DNA of 64,000 bases, taken from Poecilobothrus nobilitatus (taxonomy: Eukaryota > Arthropoda > Insecta > Diptera > Dolichopodidae). This document shows, piece after piece, positions 1 to 12,369 of the stretch (position 1 is the first letter of the stretch; the number at the start of each line of letters is the position of its first letter). The stretch covers positions 39,389,445 through 39,453,444 of the forward strand of contig OX352772.1 of NCBI GenBank assembly GCA_947095535.1. Direction: 5' to 3'. The notes beneath the pieces were generated by a model. That model saw nothing but the letters and a program-made list of their open reading frames with translations. It was not told the origin of the DNA and did no database searches. The position numbers and the translations under genes were made by a program.

Positions 1-365
1 ATTTTGTTCATCTACCCGCAAAAGGTTCGGAGGTTTGGACAATTGTAATACCATAATGAAATTTTTATGCTCATATATCAGTGCTTAATAAAGCCAGAAA
101 ATTTTGTAAAACATAATGAAGTTTTATGGTAATAATTTCTGTTAGTTTGGCAAAAATTTAGTTGGTTTGTGGTAACTATATAGTTTGTATGAAAGCTCGA
201 ATCTATTATTCCAAGTACGCCGCTATTTACATACATACATATATACTTAAATATACTTTATACTTATTAAATCAAATATCTGAAATTATCGAAAATTATT
301 AAATTTATTGAAATATACCATAACATATTTATATTTCTACGGATATCCTAGAGTTGACACAGTCA
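1..365 (+). repeat. Dispersed repeat (TCATATMTCRGTGCTTAA family), open at window start
   Basis: CTCATATATCAGTGCTTAAT followed by AAATTTTGTAAAACATAATG and TTTTATGGTAATAATTTCTG, and the end motif GATATCCTAGAGTTGACACA at about 344-363, recur at 33.0-33.5 kb. The element may continue to the left of the window. Confidence 0.5.
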
Positions 366-1423
366 ACTATACATTCTTTCTTACTTTTTATTTAATTGAA
401 TTTTTATTTCAGTAGATATAATATTGTTACGGTCAATTAAACATTAAACAAAAAAAAAAAATACAAAAATATTATTTAATATTTAGAAATTTCCATCAAA
501 TTTTGGAAATTTTTTTTTATACTTATTGACAGTTAAAAAGAAATTAAAGATTTGATTCTTTAGATTATTTATGTGTTAATATATAACTCTATATATATAA
601 TATATACATACTTAAATATGAAAAAAGAAAGTTTATTATTAAACCACACCTTTCAAAGTAGACATTAAAAATCTAAAATTTCTTTTTTCATAAGAAAACA
701 TATGTTATATAAACTTGTCTGTCAAAACTATTTATAGGTCAAAAGGTTTTTTTTTCTGTTTTTGTTTTTTTTTGTTTTATTGTATCTTTATTATTGAAAG
801 ATGGGATATATTCTCAATAAAAATGTCTATCAAATATCCACCACCATTGGTTTTGTTTTTTTTTTTTTTTGATTTTCAACAGGAAATTTGTCATCACAAT
901 TTTTTTTTTTATTTAATAATAATGAAATTTCGTTTATTTTTTGATCAAAATTAATTTGTATCAAAATCTATACAACTAATCATAATATCATAATGGATTT
1001 TTAATATAATCATTATAATAGGATTTTGATGGATTTTATGTTTCTTTCTTTTTTAGTTTTTCATATTTTTGTATAAAAAAAAAATTTATGAGGAGGAAAA
1101 AAAGTAATTTACCACTATAAATCTATCATAAAGTGATTATCTATTTTATGTCAACATTATTTTTTTTACTAATGATATTATTTCATATAGATGAAACATA
1201 TAGGTATGTATAATACGTATATAGATATGTACGTAATATGTTATATATTTATGCAGGGTTGATTTTGAAAAGAAAACTATTGAGCTTTTTGACCAGGCAT
1301 TATATGAATACTAAAGGTCGTATATCCTATTGTTTTTCAAAAAAGTTTAGTTTAGTGGGTTAAAGTATAGATAGAGGACCACGCATAGATAGAGGACACT
1401 ATCTCGATTCACTCCTTTAAGGA
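366..1423. other. AT-rich DNA, no gene seen
   Basis: Poly-A/T tracts (for example 856-870) and TATA-type simple sequence only. The one open frame (715-954) encodes runs of Phe from poly-T. Confidence 0.6.
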
Positions 1424-1658
1424 GATGATTCGTACCTACCCTCGCATAAACAACAAAAAAAGATGTCCGTGTTATTATATTAAGCCTAATAAACCAATCT
1501 ATTGATTATAGAAATGAGCAGCAACATACGTTTAAGATAATTTAAGATAATACTCTTTAAGAATCTTGATGAATCTTTCTGAAATAAAAAGGATTATATA
1601 TAGAACAAAATTTGAACATTAATATAGTTTTTTTTTGCGAGGGTAGGTGGAAGTCATC
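1424..1658. repeat. Inverted repeat pair around ACCTACCCTCGCA
   Basis: GATGATTCGTACCTACCCTC with GCA (1424-1446) is inverted as TGCGAGGGTAGGTGGAAGTC with ATC (1636-1658). The two 23-bp arms share a perfect 13-bp core and enclose about 190 bp of AT-rich DNA. It may be a small MITE, or the two ends of one element that face each other. No target duplication was identified. Confidence 0.45.
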
Positions 1659-1773
1659 GAAAGACACTAAAGAGGAGCGGTAAAAGTACGATACCACTAT
1701 TAGCGTGTGAGACTTTACCCATACCCACTAAAACCCATCATCTTTTTTAAGCTAACAATAGCTTAAGAGATCT

Positions 1774-1992
1774 TTGGTACTAATGTACTGTTTGGGCAAG
1801 GGAGGATTTTGCTATAGATTAAAAATAGATTGCAAGAATGTTATGAACGAAGATGTTAATGTTCTCCTTAAACCTATATGTAAATTAAAAATGAAATCAT
1901 CCCCAATTTTTAGAAGCACAAGAGGTGGAAAATGGTTCCACATTCACGATATTCGAGTCACAAACGATTTACCATATACTGAATGTAGATAA
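1774..1992 (+). pseudogene. 72-codon frame with a FLYWCH-like start, probable transposon debris
   Basis: The frame contains IFRSTRGGKWFHIHD, which resembles the opening F-x-S-x-RGGK of FLYWCH zinc fingers, and later LPYTECR where that family has YW-x-C. The second conserved Cys/His half is missing or out of frame, so a functional finger is unlikely. It lies about 115 bp after the inverted-repeat structure at 1424-1658, and the base composition of 1640-2040 is less AT-rich than the surroundings, both consistent with an old mobile element. A chance open frame is possible. Confidence 0.2.
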
Positions 1993-3454
1993 CGAGAAAT
2001 TTAAAATACGCAGGAGTAGGCAGCACATGCTATCATCGTTTCTATTTGGAGAAACTTTTAGTATAGTTCTTTTTAAATAGAACACATTTAGAGCATATAC
2101 TTACCTAATTTCGAATAAGTTACAGTTAGTTGATTTATGAAGAGGATGAAATTTAATTTATTTTTCCGATTAAAATCTTAGGCAGTATAAGTATAAGAAT
2201 GTAAAACAAATCTATGAATGTAAACTTACATGATTTGTAAGTTTAAATTAATAACAGCACGCTTTTTTACTGTCTTACCCATCTTAATGATGAACAAAAC
2301 AATAATTAATTAAATAATACTTTATACAGAAGAACATCATAAATAAAATACTAAAAGCCGACCCTGTCATTTTATACGATTATAACAATTTTCATCACAA
2401 CAAAAAAAAAAGAACAAAAAACTTCAAAACTCATCAAAGAAACTTAAAATGAATGAAAACGACATACATATGAATATGATGAAAATTTTATTTTTCTTCA
2501 CCCATTACTTTCCTTCTTTTTTTTAACAGTTGCTCACATGACAATAACTATCTTAAAAAAAAAAATTTTAGAGGCAAATTAAAAAAACAAAAAAAAATAA
2601 GCTTTTTTTTTAAATTTCCGCATTTTCTTAAATTATTTTTTTTTTTTGTAATTTTTTTTTCTTCATTTTGTAGTTTTCGGTTTTACTTTTTTTTTTGTAT
2701 TTTAAATCAATTTAATAAAACAAAAAGAAAATTAATTTTCTCTTAAATTATAGTGAAATCTTACTTTAGAAAAAGTTTTTCCGGAGCCTCATTTCGTTTT
2801 CTTTTTTTAGTACTTTGAACTATAAATACAATATGTATATATGTACTTCTAAATTTATAATAACAATAAATTTAGTTGTGTTTACCTTGTGGGTTTTAAT
2901 TTTATTTTGTTTGTATTTAAATTTGCATATATGTACTTTTGTGGCTTTGTACCTAGTCGTATATTATTACAGTGAGTTACAAAATTAAATCGACTAATTT
3001 ATGTAAGTATGTACAGTGAAAATTACAAAATTAATGAACTGAAAAAGTGGTTTTGAATAATAGCACTAAAATAAAATTGATCGGTACCCAATTTGAAAAA
3101 TATTGTATAAAAGTACACTAACCCTTTTCAAATAAAAGTTCTCCCAAGCTTTCCCAAGTTCTCTCTCAAATAGTAGTATAAAAAATATAGTTTACAGGCG
3201 CTATATAAATTCAATTAAACCACAGTATAATTGAACGCACAGTACGCACAGTATTTTTTCCATAAGTGTAAACCCTGGGCCGTACGTTTTTTTTTTTAAA
3301 TAATAAAAAATTTATTTATTACTTTCCATAAGTATTACATCTATTAAACGAAAAAATTTGACATTTTCTGTTGCACCTGGTAATGACACACCAAATTTCA
3401 TGAAACTTTACAGTCTTTTATATATAATATATCATCAATTCCAAGTTTAATATA
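1993..3454. other. AT-rich DNA, no gene seen
   Basis: Dense poly-A and poly-T tracts between 2400 and 2700; no frame, RNA or repeat structure recognised. Confidence 0.6.
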
Positions 3455-3984
3455 GGGCGTTTTTCTTTTTCTCATCAGATGAATGCTCAGAGTAGATGTC
3501 GAGCGCTCAGAGCAAACTTTTAACCGCTCAGAATTAAAAAAGAAACGCTTAGAGCACAAATTGTCAATTTTTATCCAAATTATTTTCTAGCGTCATTATT
3601 TTTTATTTTATTTCATTATTTTAAAAGCAAAAATGTAAATGTAAAAGGAATTTATTTGAGAAATAAAATGAAAAAAAGTTAATTTATGAAAAATCTTATT
3701 TCATAAAATTTAAAAAAGAAACATAAAAAAAAATGTTTATCCTATGCACGAGATTTTTTTTAATGACGTTTTTAATATTTTATTCTTAATTTGACGTTTT
3801 ATATTTTAACAACTCTTGTGAAATCTGAGAAATTTTTAGGAGCTCACAGATTGCGCTCTGAACACACTTCGCGTTAAAAAAGAAACACAAAACGGATAAT
3901 CTGGATACTCTGAGCATAAAAAGAAACGTAATTTTTTTGCTTGACAGATCTGACTCTGCTCTGATGAGAAAAAGAAAAACACCC
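3455..3984. mobile_element. 530-bp MITE with GGGYGTTTTTC inverted ends
   Basis: The left end GGGCGTTTTTCTTTTTCTCA and the reverse complement of the right end GGGTGTTTTTCTTTTTCTCA match at all but one position and continue through ATCAGA. ATA flanks both sides (3452-3454, 3985-3987), a possible 3-bp target duplication. The inside carries CTCAGAG/GCTCAGA sub-repeats near both ends and no coding capacity. Inverted ends starting GGG with a 3-bp target fit PIF/Harbinger non-autonomous elements, and a Harbinger transposase relic lies at 17.85 kb, but a direct link is unproven. Confidence 0.7.
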
Positions 3985-3987
3985 ATA

Positions 3988-5494
3988 GTTTTTAAAAAAC
4001 AAAAAAAAAAAAAATCCAAAATAAAAACAAATAAAAGTTTTATGAAATTGCAACTAACTGATCTGTTTGTCATTGTTTGCTAAATTTTTTAAAAATACAA
4101 CAAAAAATGACAGTTATTGTTTCAGAAAATATTAAATCTCAGCTGCCGAGCAAAATGTAAGAGAAATTTTTTTAAATCGATTTGAATCGAAATCGATTCA
4201 AACGCTATTAATACTATAAAAGGTTAAAAATAAAAACATATTTTTGTCATTCACTGTATGTATATGTATATTATATGCAATGCGTATATGCAATGTATAA
4301 ATTTTATTTAAAAATAAATTTTCAATGTCAGTCAATTTTCATTGATAAATAAATTTACAAAAAAAAAAAACAAAGTTTCGTTTAAATTTTTTTTTTGTTT
4401 TTGTCTAAACTTTATTCAATTGTATATGGTGGTATGTTGGTAGTAATGGATGAATAGATAGAAGTTGTCACTAGCACAATAATAAAATAATTTAAATAAT
4501 AGGTTTTTTTATGTCGTTTTTTTTTTTTGGGAAATTGATTTATAATGACCATTACAATAGGACAAAATAGAAAATTTTACATGGAATTACAATAAAGAAA
4601 TAAAAAATAAAATTACATACACACAATATAATTTTATAAGGGAAACAAAAATTTTAACTAACTTTTTTTTTTATTATTGTTATGGTTGTGTAATTTTTCA
4701 ACGAGTTCAATCAGATATAAGTAAATGAATTTATTTTTAAATTTTTTTAGGGGGGCCGGAAATTTCAATTTTTTTAAATTTTTGACGCCTTCTGATGAAC
4801 TTGATAAAGAAAAGAGAAATTTGTCTTAAATAAAAGATATGAAACATATATTCGTACTAACTACTAAGTACATAAAAACAATTGAATTTTCCATTGAGCA
4901 TATAACCTTTATTTATATATGTATATATACATATATTCAATAATATAACATTTAAAGTACTTGCATTAAAATGAAATGTTTTAAATGAATGGTTTTTGTA
5001 CTTTAATGCTTTTATATTATTATCCAAACCTAATCTAATTGTCCAATACCCAGTATTGCTATAGTGGTTCATCTTATGACAAGGATTTATTAATGATTCA
5101 AATTTTTTATTAAAAACTGAAATGGTCTTAAACTGTTTGTACCACAAAGATAGAAAAAAATATTTCTTGAAAATGTATAGAATGAAAAGTGGTTTTTTCT
5201 CCCTTCCACTCCTATAAGGAGTATAGAGCATCCGCTAAATCATTTATAATTCATATTTCATTAAGCTTTTGTATCTGGAATCATTAGATTTACTCTGTAA
5301 CGCATTAAAAGTTACTAATTTGTCATTATGCTTTAATTTTTTATTCAATATACATATAACTAATTGATATTTAGATTATGTTCATAACTTCGATGTAATT
5401 TTAAGATGATGACCCAATGCTTACTTTACTTTCTTTACTTACTTTCATTAAAAACTTTGACAGCTGAATTTATATTATTTCATTTGATAAGTAC
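3988..5494. other. AT-rich DNA, no gene seen
   Basis: It holds a TATATGTATATATACATATA palindromic simple sequence at about 4914-4935 and the solo ATGACCCAATGC motif at 5408. The frame at 4857-5231 (minus) has no family features. Confidence 0.55.
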
Positions 5495-5505
5495 TTGATG
5501 GAATT

Positions 5506-5694
5506 TTTTTTTTTTTAATGCATTTCTCCACATAAATGTGAATAGGAAATTACACATCCTTTCCTGTTCAGGCGTTGTTGTAAATGTCGTAAGGGGGAAT
5601 CATTTTTACGATGTGTGTGGGATTCGAACCCACACTCCCTCGGCATTTACAGCGTATTTTATACGCTCTTACCCACTAGGCCACCGAGGCCCCT
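5506..5694 (-). mobile_element. SINE A copy 1, full length
   Basis: tRNA-derived SINE on the minus strand: head with RNA polymerase III box A (GTGGCCTAGTGGGTAAGAG) and box B (GGTTCGAATCC), a short stem, a unit ending CACATTTATGTG and a poly-A tail (seen as poly-T at about 5504-5516). It is flanked by target-site duplications TTGATGGAATT (5495-5505) and TTGATGAAATT (5695-5705), so both ends are certain. Confidence 0.9.
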
Positions 5695-5911
5695 TTGATG
5701 AAATTCACAAAGTATTTAAAGTAATCGAATGAAACAAAGTCATAATTTGACTAATTTTTATTTCGATTCTTTCCTATAAATACTTTGATAGTTTCACTTT
5801 TTGAATTTTTGGCAATTTAACGTAAAAAGTTTGTTATTTTGAAATGCTTGAAGAAAATTTAAAAAAGAAAATTAAAAAAAAAATTTTTTGGGAGTTTGGG
5901 ACTTTGGAAAA

Positions 5912-5969
5912 AAAACGAGATAAAGGAAGCTAAGTGCGAATGCTTACTTTACTTCCTTTATCTCATTTT
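5912..5969. repeat. Short hairpin GAGATAAAGGAAG
   Basis: AAAACGAGATAAAGGAAG (5912-5929) pairs with CTTCCTTTATCTCATTTT (5952-5969) with one mismatch and a 22-base loop. The loop side repeats the ATGCTTACTTTACTT motif also seen at 5416-5430. Confidence 0.5.
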
Positions 5970-6311
5970 CTTTTCTTTTCATTAAGAAAAATAATTACCT
6001 TTAGGCAGAAGGGCTATCACCTTTAGGCATTTCTCCATAAGTTTTGGAATAGTTTAGATTAGACGTACTATAAAAAACGAAGATTTTAATGTACACAAAG
6101 AAAACTATATTAAGATTTTTAGAGATTCTTTAGAATTAAGTACTAAATCCTATTTTTTATAGCATATATCCATATATGAATAGTTTTAAGTTTATTTATA
6201 GATACTTAGCTCTCATAAGTAAGTGGAGAGGTATGGCTATTGGTAATTTTTTTATTTTTTTGTTCATTTTCTCTAGTTTCAGAATTAAAATTTTATTTAA
6301 TAATAAAGGTA

Positions 6312-6473
6312 ATGAACCAATGCTCGCGTCGCTTCTAACGTCGCTTTAATGTTTAAATAGAATACATTGATTTAAATGGAACTTGAACAAATAGAAAAGT
6401 GACGCTGGAGTAGATCAACTTTCTAGAAGCGGCGCTAAAAGCAATGCTAGAAGCGACTCGAGCATTGGGTCAT
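6312..6473. mobile_element. 162-bp foldback/MITE with GTCGCTTCTA arms
   Basis: The left arm begins ATGAACCAATGCTCGCGTCG, and the reverse complement of the right arm begins ATGACCCAATGCTCGAGTCG. The arms match at 31 of 36 positions through CTTCTARC and GCTTT. GCGAC/GACGC sub-repeats occur inside. Its GC content stands out sharply. A lone copy of the outer motif (ATGACCCAATGC) occurs at 5408-5419, outside SINE A copy 1. Confidence 0.7.
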
Positions 6474-7211
6474 CAACTATAATCTCTAATACATATTCTC
6501 TTATTCAAGAATAATAATTTTTTCTTTCACTATAGGTATTTCGATTTAAAAAATGTATGTAATTTTTCAAATTAAATTATTAAAAGAAAAGATTATAAAC
6601 CCCTGATTTTTCTTTTACATCCATACCTAGTATATATGCAAATTATATTATTGAATTTGCTGCATTTTACAAACAGTTGCATTTGTCTTATATTCAAAAA
6701 TTATTGCATTTAGAAAAAAAAAAAAAAAACAAAAACAGAAAAATAAAAAATGAAAAATCTAAACAAAAAACTGCTACACTATGACATGATAAAAAATGCA
6801 TTGTTGAGGAAAAATTGTACAAAACAAAATCAAAAAAAAATAAAAATAAAAAACAAGAAAGAGAAAAATAAAAAAAAAAAAACAATTAACATGAAATTCT
6901 AGAATAAAACAAAAAAAAAGTCACGATATACCGTGATTACTAGTAAACTATCTTTCAAATCTGGATTTATTCATAATAATAGTAGTAATATAAGTCCATA
7001 TATATAAATATAAGTATATGCTATATATATGTAGATAGTTTATAGTTATTTAAGTTTAATACAAATACAAAGATACATTTAATGTTTATGTGAATGTTCA
7101 TCGCTGTTCATATGGAATTTTATAGATGATATTTTAAGTTTATCAAAATTTTTATTATATTTCTAGATATTTAAAATTGAAAATTTATTACACATACGTA
7201 TACGTATACAC

Positions 7212-7231
7212 ATATATATATATATATATAT
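7212..7231. repeat. (AT)n microsatellite
   Basis: A perfect alternating AT tract of about ten units. Similar tracts lie at 36808-36822, 49149-49164, 49835-49851 and 60680-60698. Confidence 0.85.
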
Positions 7232-8207
7232 TATAGTGCATCTAAAATTATTGTTAAACTGTATCTGGAGCTACAACTATTATAATAGGTTACGTGTATT
7301 CCCTGCAATAGTTTCGTTGTTTCTTTTTTTTTCTACAGGTATTCAAAAATTTTATTTTAAGCTTATTACAAAAGTATCTAATAAAAAAAAAAAAAATAGT
7401 TAATTTTAAAGTTATAGTTATTTAATCTTGTGTGTATATGTGTAGAAAAAGTATTTAAAAGCACGTTTTATAAAATGAAATTACGAAAAAATTTCTAATT
7501 TCAAAATGATTTCATAGCAATGCAATGACTGAATCTGGAAAGATGGAATGATAAAAATGTATGTGAGCAAGTTTTCGCTGTACCACTTTCGTATAGGTAC
7601 GGAATTATTTAGAAAAAAAATTTTTTTTTTTTGGTTTTTTTTTTACTTTACTTTTTTTTTTTTATAGTTCTAGTTAGTAGTTACAACTTTGTAATGTCTG
7701 ATCGATTTGCGCAATTTATTTACACGATATTTTTTTTGTGCTTTATTTTTCTTTTTTTTTTGTAAATAACAAAGATAAAAGTATAAAAAGAAAAATGTAG
7801 AATGTATTGAATTGAAGGTAATATATTTTGTCTTCAAATATTTTTAGTTTTTACGAAATAATTAAAGTTTTGGTTACTTTTAACCTTTAATTCTTGCTTT
7901 CCCCCAAATTCGTTAAAAATTGAAAAATTCTTCTAAATGTTCCAGTTTCTTTTGTTAAAAAAAAAAACGTTTAGAGTGTTTTTAAAACTGCTGTATATAT
8001 ATCTAACTATAAAAACATGAGAGGGAGCCTTCTTCAAATAAGTAAACTAATTTTAGTTGCTTACTTACAAATAATTCAAGCTTATAGTTATGACTTACAT
8101 ATACTTTACCTTATAACACTTTATAATTAAGTAACATTTGTAAAATTATAATATATTTAGTCTGGAAAATGTAATAAAATTCTAAAAGAATTCATTTCGC
8201 TTTAGCT

Positions 8208-8265
8208 CCCCGTTGCTTTAGAGAGAACGATTAATGATCAGCTTTAGAGAGAACTATTAATTATC
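8208..8265 (+). repeat. Small tandem duplication GCTTTAGAGAGAAC
   Basis: GCTTTAGAGAGAACGATTAA and GCTTTAGAGAGAACTATTAA occur 27-28 bp apart and are otherwise nearly identical. Confidence 0.6.
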
Positions 8266-9424
8266 TGTAATAATGAGTTCCAAAATACTTCTTACTTGAT
8301 CTTAATATCAAGATTATTATTTTATATAAATACAAAAGTTTGAAAGAAAACACTAATTTAAAAGAGTATTCTAATGGATAGAACAAAATGAATAAAACCA
8401 TCCGACAACATTGAAGATATCAAAAGAATCGGTAATCAAGAAATTCTAAAAACTTATGTACATTAATCTTTTTTTTCCAAAACATTTTTAGCACTTTTAT
8501 CCAAATATATAACAAAAATTTTAAGAAACCAATATTAAGTGGTCTGAATCTAACCCACGATCTTCATCTTATTTTGTTTATATGTAATTGCAATAAATAT
8601 AATAGTTGAACATGAGTACACATTTTTAATATATATAAGAAAATGAAAAATTCAATAAAAATTCAAGAAATATTCAAGATAAATTCAAAAGAAATAAAAC
8701 TTCCCACAATTACCTCCTGAATTTTGATGTGTTGTACTCTCTGCGCAATCAAAATCATTATATACTTAATCCGAACTATAATATAAACTATAAAAAAACA
8801 ACTAGAATAATCACAATATAAATAATAGAAAGAAACATAAAATGAGAGAAAAATAATGACGATAATAATAATAACAAAAATAATAAAAATAAATAACAAA
8901 GAAAATGAAAATCTGAATTACATTAGTTCCAAAACAAAGTTTTATATACATAGCTACAATTAGACAAAATGATCACAAGGTATCATACAATTGATTTTCA
9001 TTTTTAATTATATTTCAGAATATTTGAAAATTTGTATAGATGTTATTATTCTACTTTAAATATTTGGGCCAAATAAGCCAATATTTAAGATTTAAATCTG
9101 CCTTCTTATCGGAAAATTAAACACTATATCCTTTCGTTTTCGATAAGGTAACAAATGTTCGTTACAGTTAAAAAACTGTACAAAGTATTCGAATATGGGT
9201 GGTTAGAGCGACTTATGAGCAATATGGCATCAACAACAGTTCGCATATACGCCATAAATTAAGCATTAACAAGAAAATTTATTTTTTTACTCATAAAGTT
9301 CCCGCCTATAGATTAAAATAATTAATTGCTACATCATCAGATTAAATAAAATTGATTAGATTGGGGATAATGAAGTTTTGAATTAACCCCATGAGTTAAT
9401 TAAATGCTCGATACACTTTAAATA

Positions 9425-9695
9425 GATTAGATTAGGTTTATTAAGAGGTATAAATGACACTGCGACCTTCTGACGTAAATCTATTGTGCTTCTCCTGTAC
9501 GTGTTGTGGATCTTGCGTCCACTTATAATACTTCTGCCAGCCCTATTGCCTTCCAAAAAGTAATGATTTGTATACGGTTTATTGCAGACAGTTCATTTTT
9601 AGCAAAGCAATATCCTCCTAGGTGCACATAAATTGCTCGCAGTTTTTGATTATGTGACCTGAAGTTTCCTTTTTTTCTTGACAGAATCTGCATGT
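9425..9695 (-). mobile_element. LINE ORF2 C-terminal relic (CRFC motif) with 3' UTR
   Basis: Read on the minus strand, 9692-9681 gives CRFC followed by QEKKGNFRSHNQKLRAIYVH and LGGYCF, then FWKAIGL. This matches the end of R1/LOA-type non-LTR retrotransposon proteins, where CRFC begins a zinc-knuckle-like segment (C-x2-C...H...C), then a hydrophobic 'LG.Y' block and a final 'F....GL'. The knuckle's later Cys/His residues are poorly preserved. After it come stops and a 3' UTR with CACAATAGATTTACG, GGTCGCAGTG and a terminal AACCTAATCTAATC-like tail near 9425, again typical of such elements. The frame is degraded and inactive. Confidence 0.55.
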
Positions 9696-12369
9696 CCTGA
9701 CGTTTTCAGTAAATAATAAATAAAAACTCTAAATTAGGATCGAAAAGCTAGTAGGTAGTTACATACTTATGCATTGTAATGTAATTGAAATTTTAGAATG
9801 TTTGCCAAAATATAACTTAACGTTTGTTGAGGTCTTGGTTTTTGATATATAAGGAAGACCGTTAAATGTTATAACTTAACGTTTTTTGAGGTCTTGTCTT
9901 TAATCATTCAACCGAGGTTAATGTGATGTTTTCAAATTTAATTTAAAAAACCGTATGTACATATTTAATTATTTATAAAAATAAAATAGTTAATTATTTT
10001 ATATCCTTACATTCCATCAGCAATTTACCAATGTTTTATATTATACATAGTGATAATTTCAAACCAAGATTTCATATACCGGTAAATTTCAATTAAATAT
10101 TTTATTTGTAATACAACCTTTTGTTTTTATAGAAAATAGTGGTTTATGTAAATAGACTGAACAAGTTATTTTGTTTTTGTATTCTTAATAGTACAAACAG
10201 TGTTGACGCTTAAATACAAATAAAGTGTATTTCTATAAATATTTAAATTGTAATAACTTTGTTTGGCTTTTATGCCTACATATTTTTTTTTTTTTTGGTT
10301 AAAATAAAAATGTCAAGCAATAAAATGACAAGAAAAAGACTTATTTAATTTTGGAGTAAGTTTTTAAATATAAGTGTTATTTCGTTATTTAACACTTAAA
10401 CAGTAAACTGTTAAGTAGGCAATGGCTACTGAAACCAACTGTAGTGTTCGTCTAACTGTAATCTAAACTGATAAACTTCAATTTTTTCGGCTAGTTCTAT
10501 ATAATATAAATATTCAAAGAATGAATAGTTTTCGTTAATAGCAAAGTTATTACATTTTTTTTTATAGCGCTTTAGTAGTGATCATTGTTGATATTTTTTA
10601 TGAACAATTTGTCTGTTTTGCATGTGACTCAATTACTTTAATTAATTTTATATAATTGTATTATTTATTTAGACATGAATTTTGCAAATGAATTTGATTA
10701 ATTTTGACATTTACTTAGTTGACAGAAAATTATTTTCCCTAAATTTTCAACATTGAAGACCTTTAAAATTGTAGAATATGTTCGTCTTAAAATAAAGAAA
10801 AAGCAATTTAATAACTCCCAAAATTAAAAAAAAAAAAAATTTATTTAAAAATTAACATAGATTAAAAAAAGATATTGTAACTAATATAAAACAGTGTAAA
10901 AAAGATGACAATTTGTTTTTTTTTGCCTCTTCTCCACCCACTCCAATTTTAAAGATTGTACGATATGAATACATATAAGAAATGGAAAAGGAGACAAATT
11001 TTAATCAAAATTGCATAATAAAAATCACTTAACTAGAATAGACAGACTGTAGAAAACTGTTAAGTTTAGAATAAATAATAAAGACGTCTTAAAACATCCT
11101 AGTAAATCAGAGCAGAAAATACCAAACACATAAATATCATGTCAATTAGACTGGTAGTAAAATATATATAATATTATGTACATGGGGAACTGAACCAAAG
11201 AAAAATGAGATGATCAAATCCATTCTTGAGATAGTAAAATTTTGATTAAAATACCTGATTGTCCAGATGACTAACGTATTCTACATTCTTGTAATTTTGA
11301 CAAGTTGTATAATAAAAAGCCTTTAATAAGATTTTAGTCCATGTTTTATCAATAGGCATATTATATGCAATGTAAATGTGATATTTGCGTTTTTTTTCTA
11401 TTGTAAAGGAATTTGCAAAAAAATCGTATAACTAATATTGGAAATTATAAAACTAACAAAATTGTACGATTCCGATTACTAATAGCATTTTCTGAAAATG
11501 TAAGTTACATTTCTACGTTTAAGTATATTTGTTGTTGGAACATTGAAATATTTATGAATTGTTGCTTTATAAAGGTGTTATATGAATATGTAAAATGTAT
11601 AAAAGGTGTAAATATGTAAAATTTTTATAGAATAAAGTTAATAATACGTTAATCTAAATTAATAAGAGAAAATTTCTAAATTTTTTTAAATGTTCCAATC
11701 ACTAACATTGAATTCTTCACATACGGTACATATACAGTAAAATATAAGAAAATTTAAATTAATTTGACAAGTACTTTAAATTAATATATTGATTAGTTTT
11801 TTTTTTTTTTTAACTTAATTGATAAATTAGGTGTGTTCTCTTGAAACTTTTTAATAAATTGGAATTTATTAAATAACAATAATTCAATTTTTTTTTTTTA
11901 TTTTTATTTAATTTAAAATTCATTTTAGCAGGTAATTTTTATTCAAATAACATTATAATATTATAACAATATTATAATATATTTACTATATTTTCAATTG
12001 AATTGAATGACAACACTGTATATGTATGTATGTATATATTTTATAGTTTTAAACAAGATGAAACGAATTAAAAATTATAATTTATTTTGTTTTACTTTTT
12101 TTTTTTTTTTGCGATCTTAAGCTTTAATACATAATACATAGGAGTTAGTTCATCTACCGGTAGACGATGATAATACATTATTAAACAAAAAATAATAATA
12201 ATAATAAGAACTACAAAAACCAAAAAAAAAAAAAAAACCAACCAAAACAATAAATAAATAGTATATATAAATACAAAAGCACACATTTTTACATACATAT
12301 TTACTAAACAAGTTAAAAAAAATAAAAAAAACTAAAAAATAAAAAAACAAAAATTAAAAAATAAAAAAT
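9696..12369. other. AT-rich DNA, no gene seen
   Basis: Apart from the duplication at 9805-9895 only unique AT-rich sequence and homopolymers are present. The frame at 11413-11619 (plus) shows no domain. Confidence 0.6.
9805..9895 (+). repeat. Small tandem duplication ATAACTTAACGTTTKTTGAG
   Basis: ATAACTTAACGTTTGTTGAG (9812) and ATAACTTAACGTTTTTTGAG (9871) are each followed by GTCTTG, 59 bp apart. Confidence 0.6.

Larger units (their letters stand above)
6474..9424. other. AT-rich DNA, no gene seen
   Basis: Many poly-A tracts and an (AT)n run at 7212, plus the small duplication at 8208. Open frames here (6694-6885, 8663-8899, minus) are translated low-complexity sequence. Confidence 0.6.

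Noticed and set aside
2095..2110. AG|GTAAGTAT on the minus strand as another ratchet site
   Set aside because: The donor is perfect, but the upstream sequence lacks a pyrimidine tract.
5538..5732. Open frames through SINE copies (also 14741-14929, 26824-27153, 50507-50722, 63113-63352)
   Set aside because: All are accidental frames across tRNA-derived SINEs; peptides such as CGIRTHTPSAF come from the box B region read as protein.
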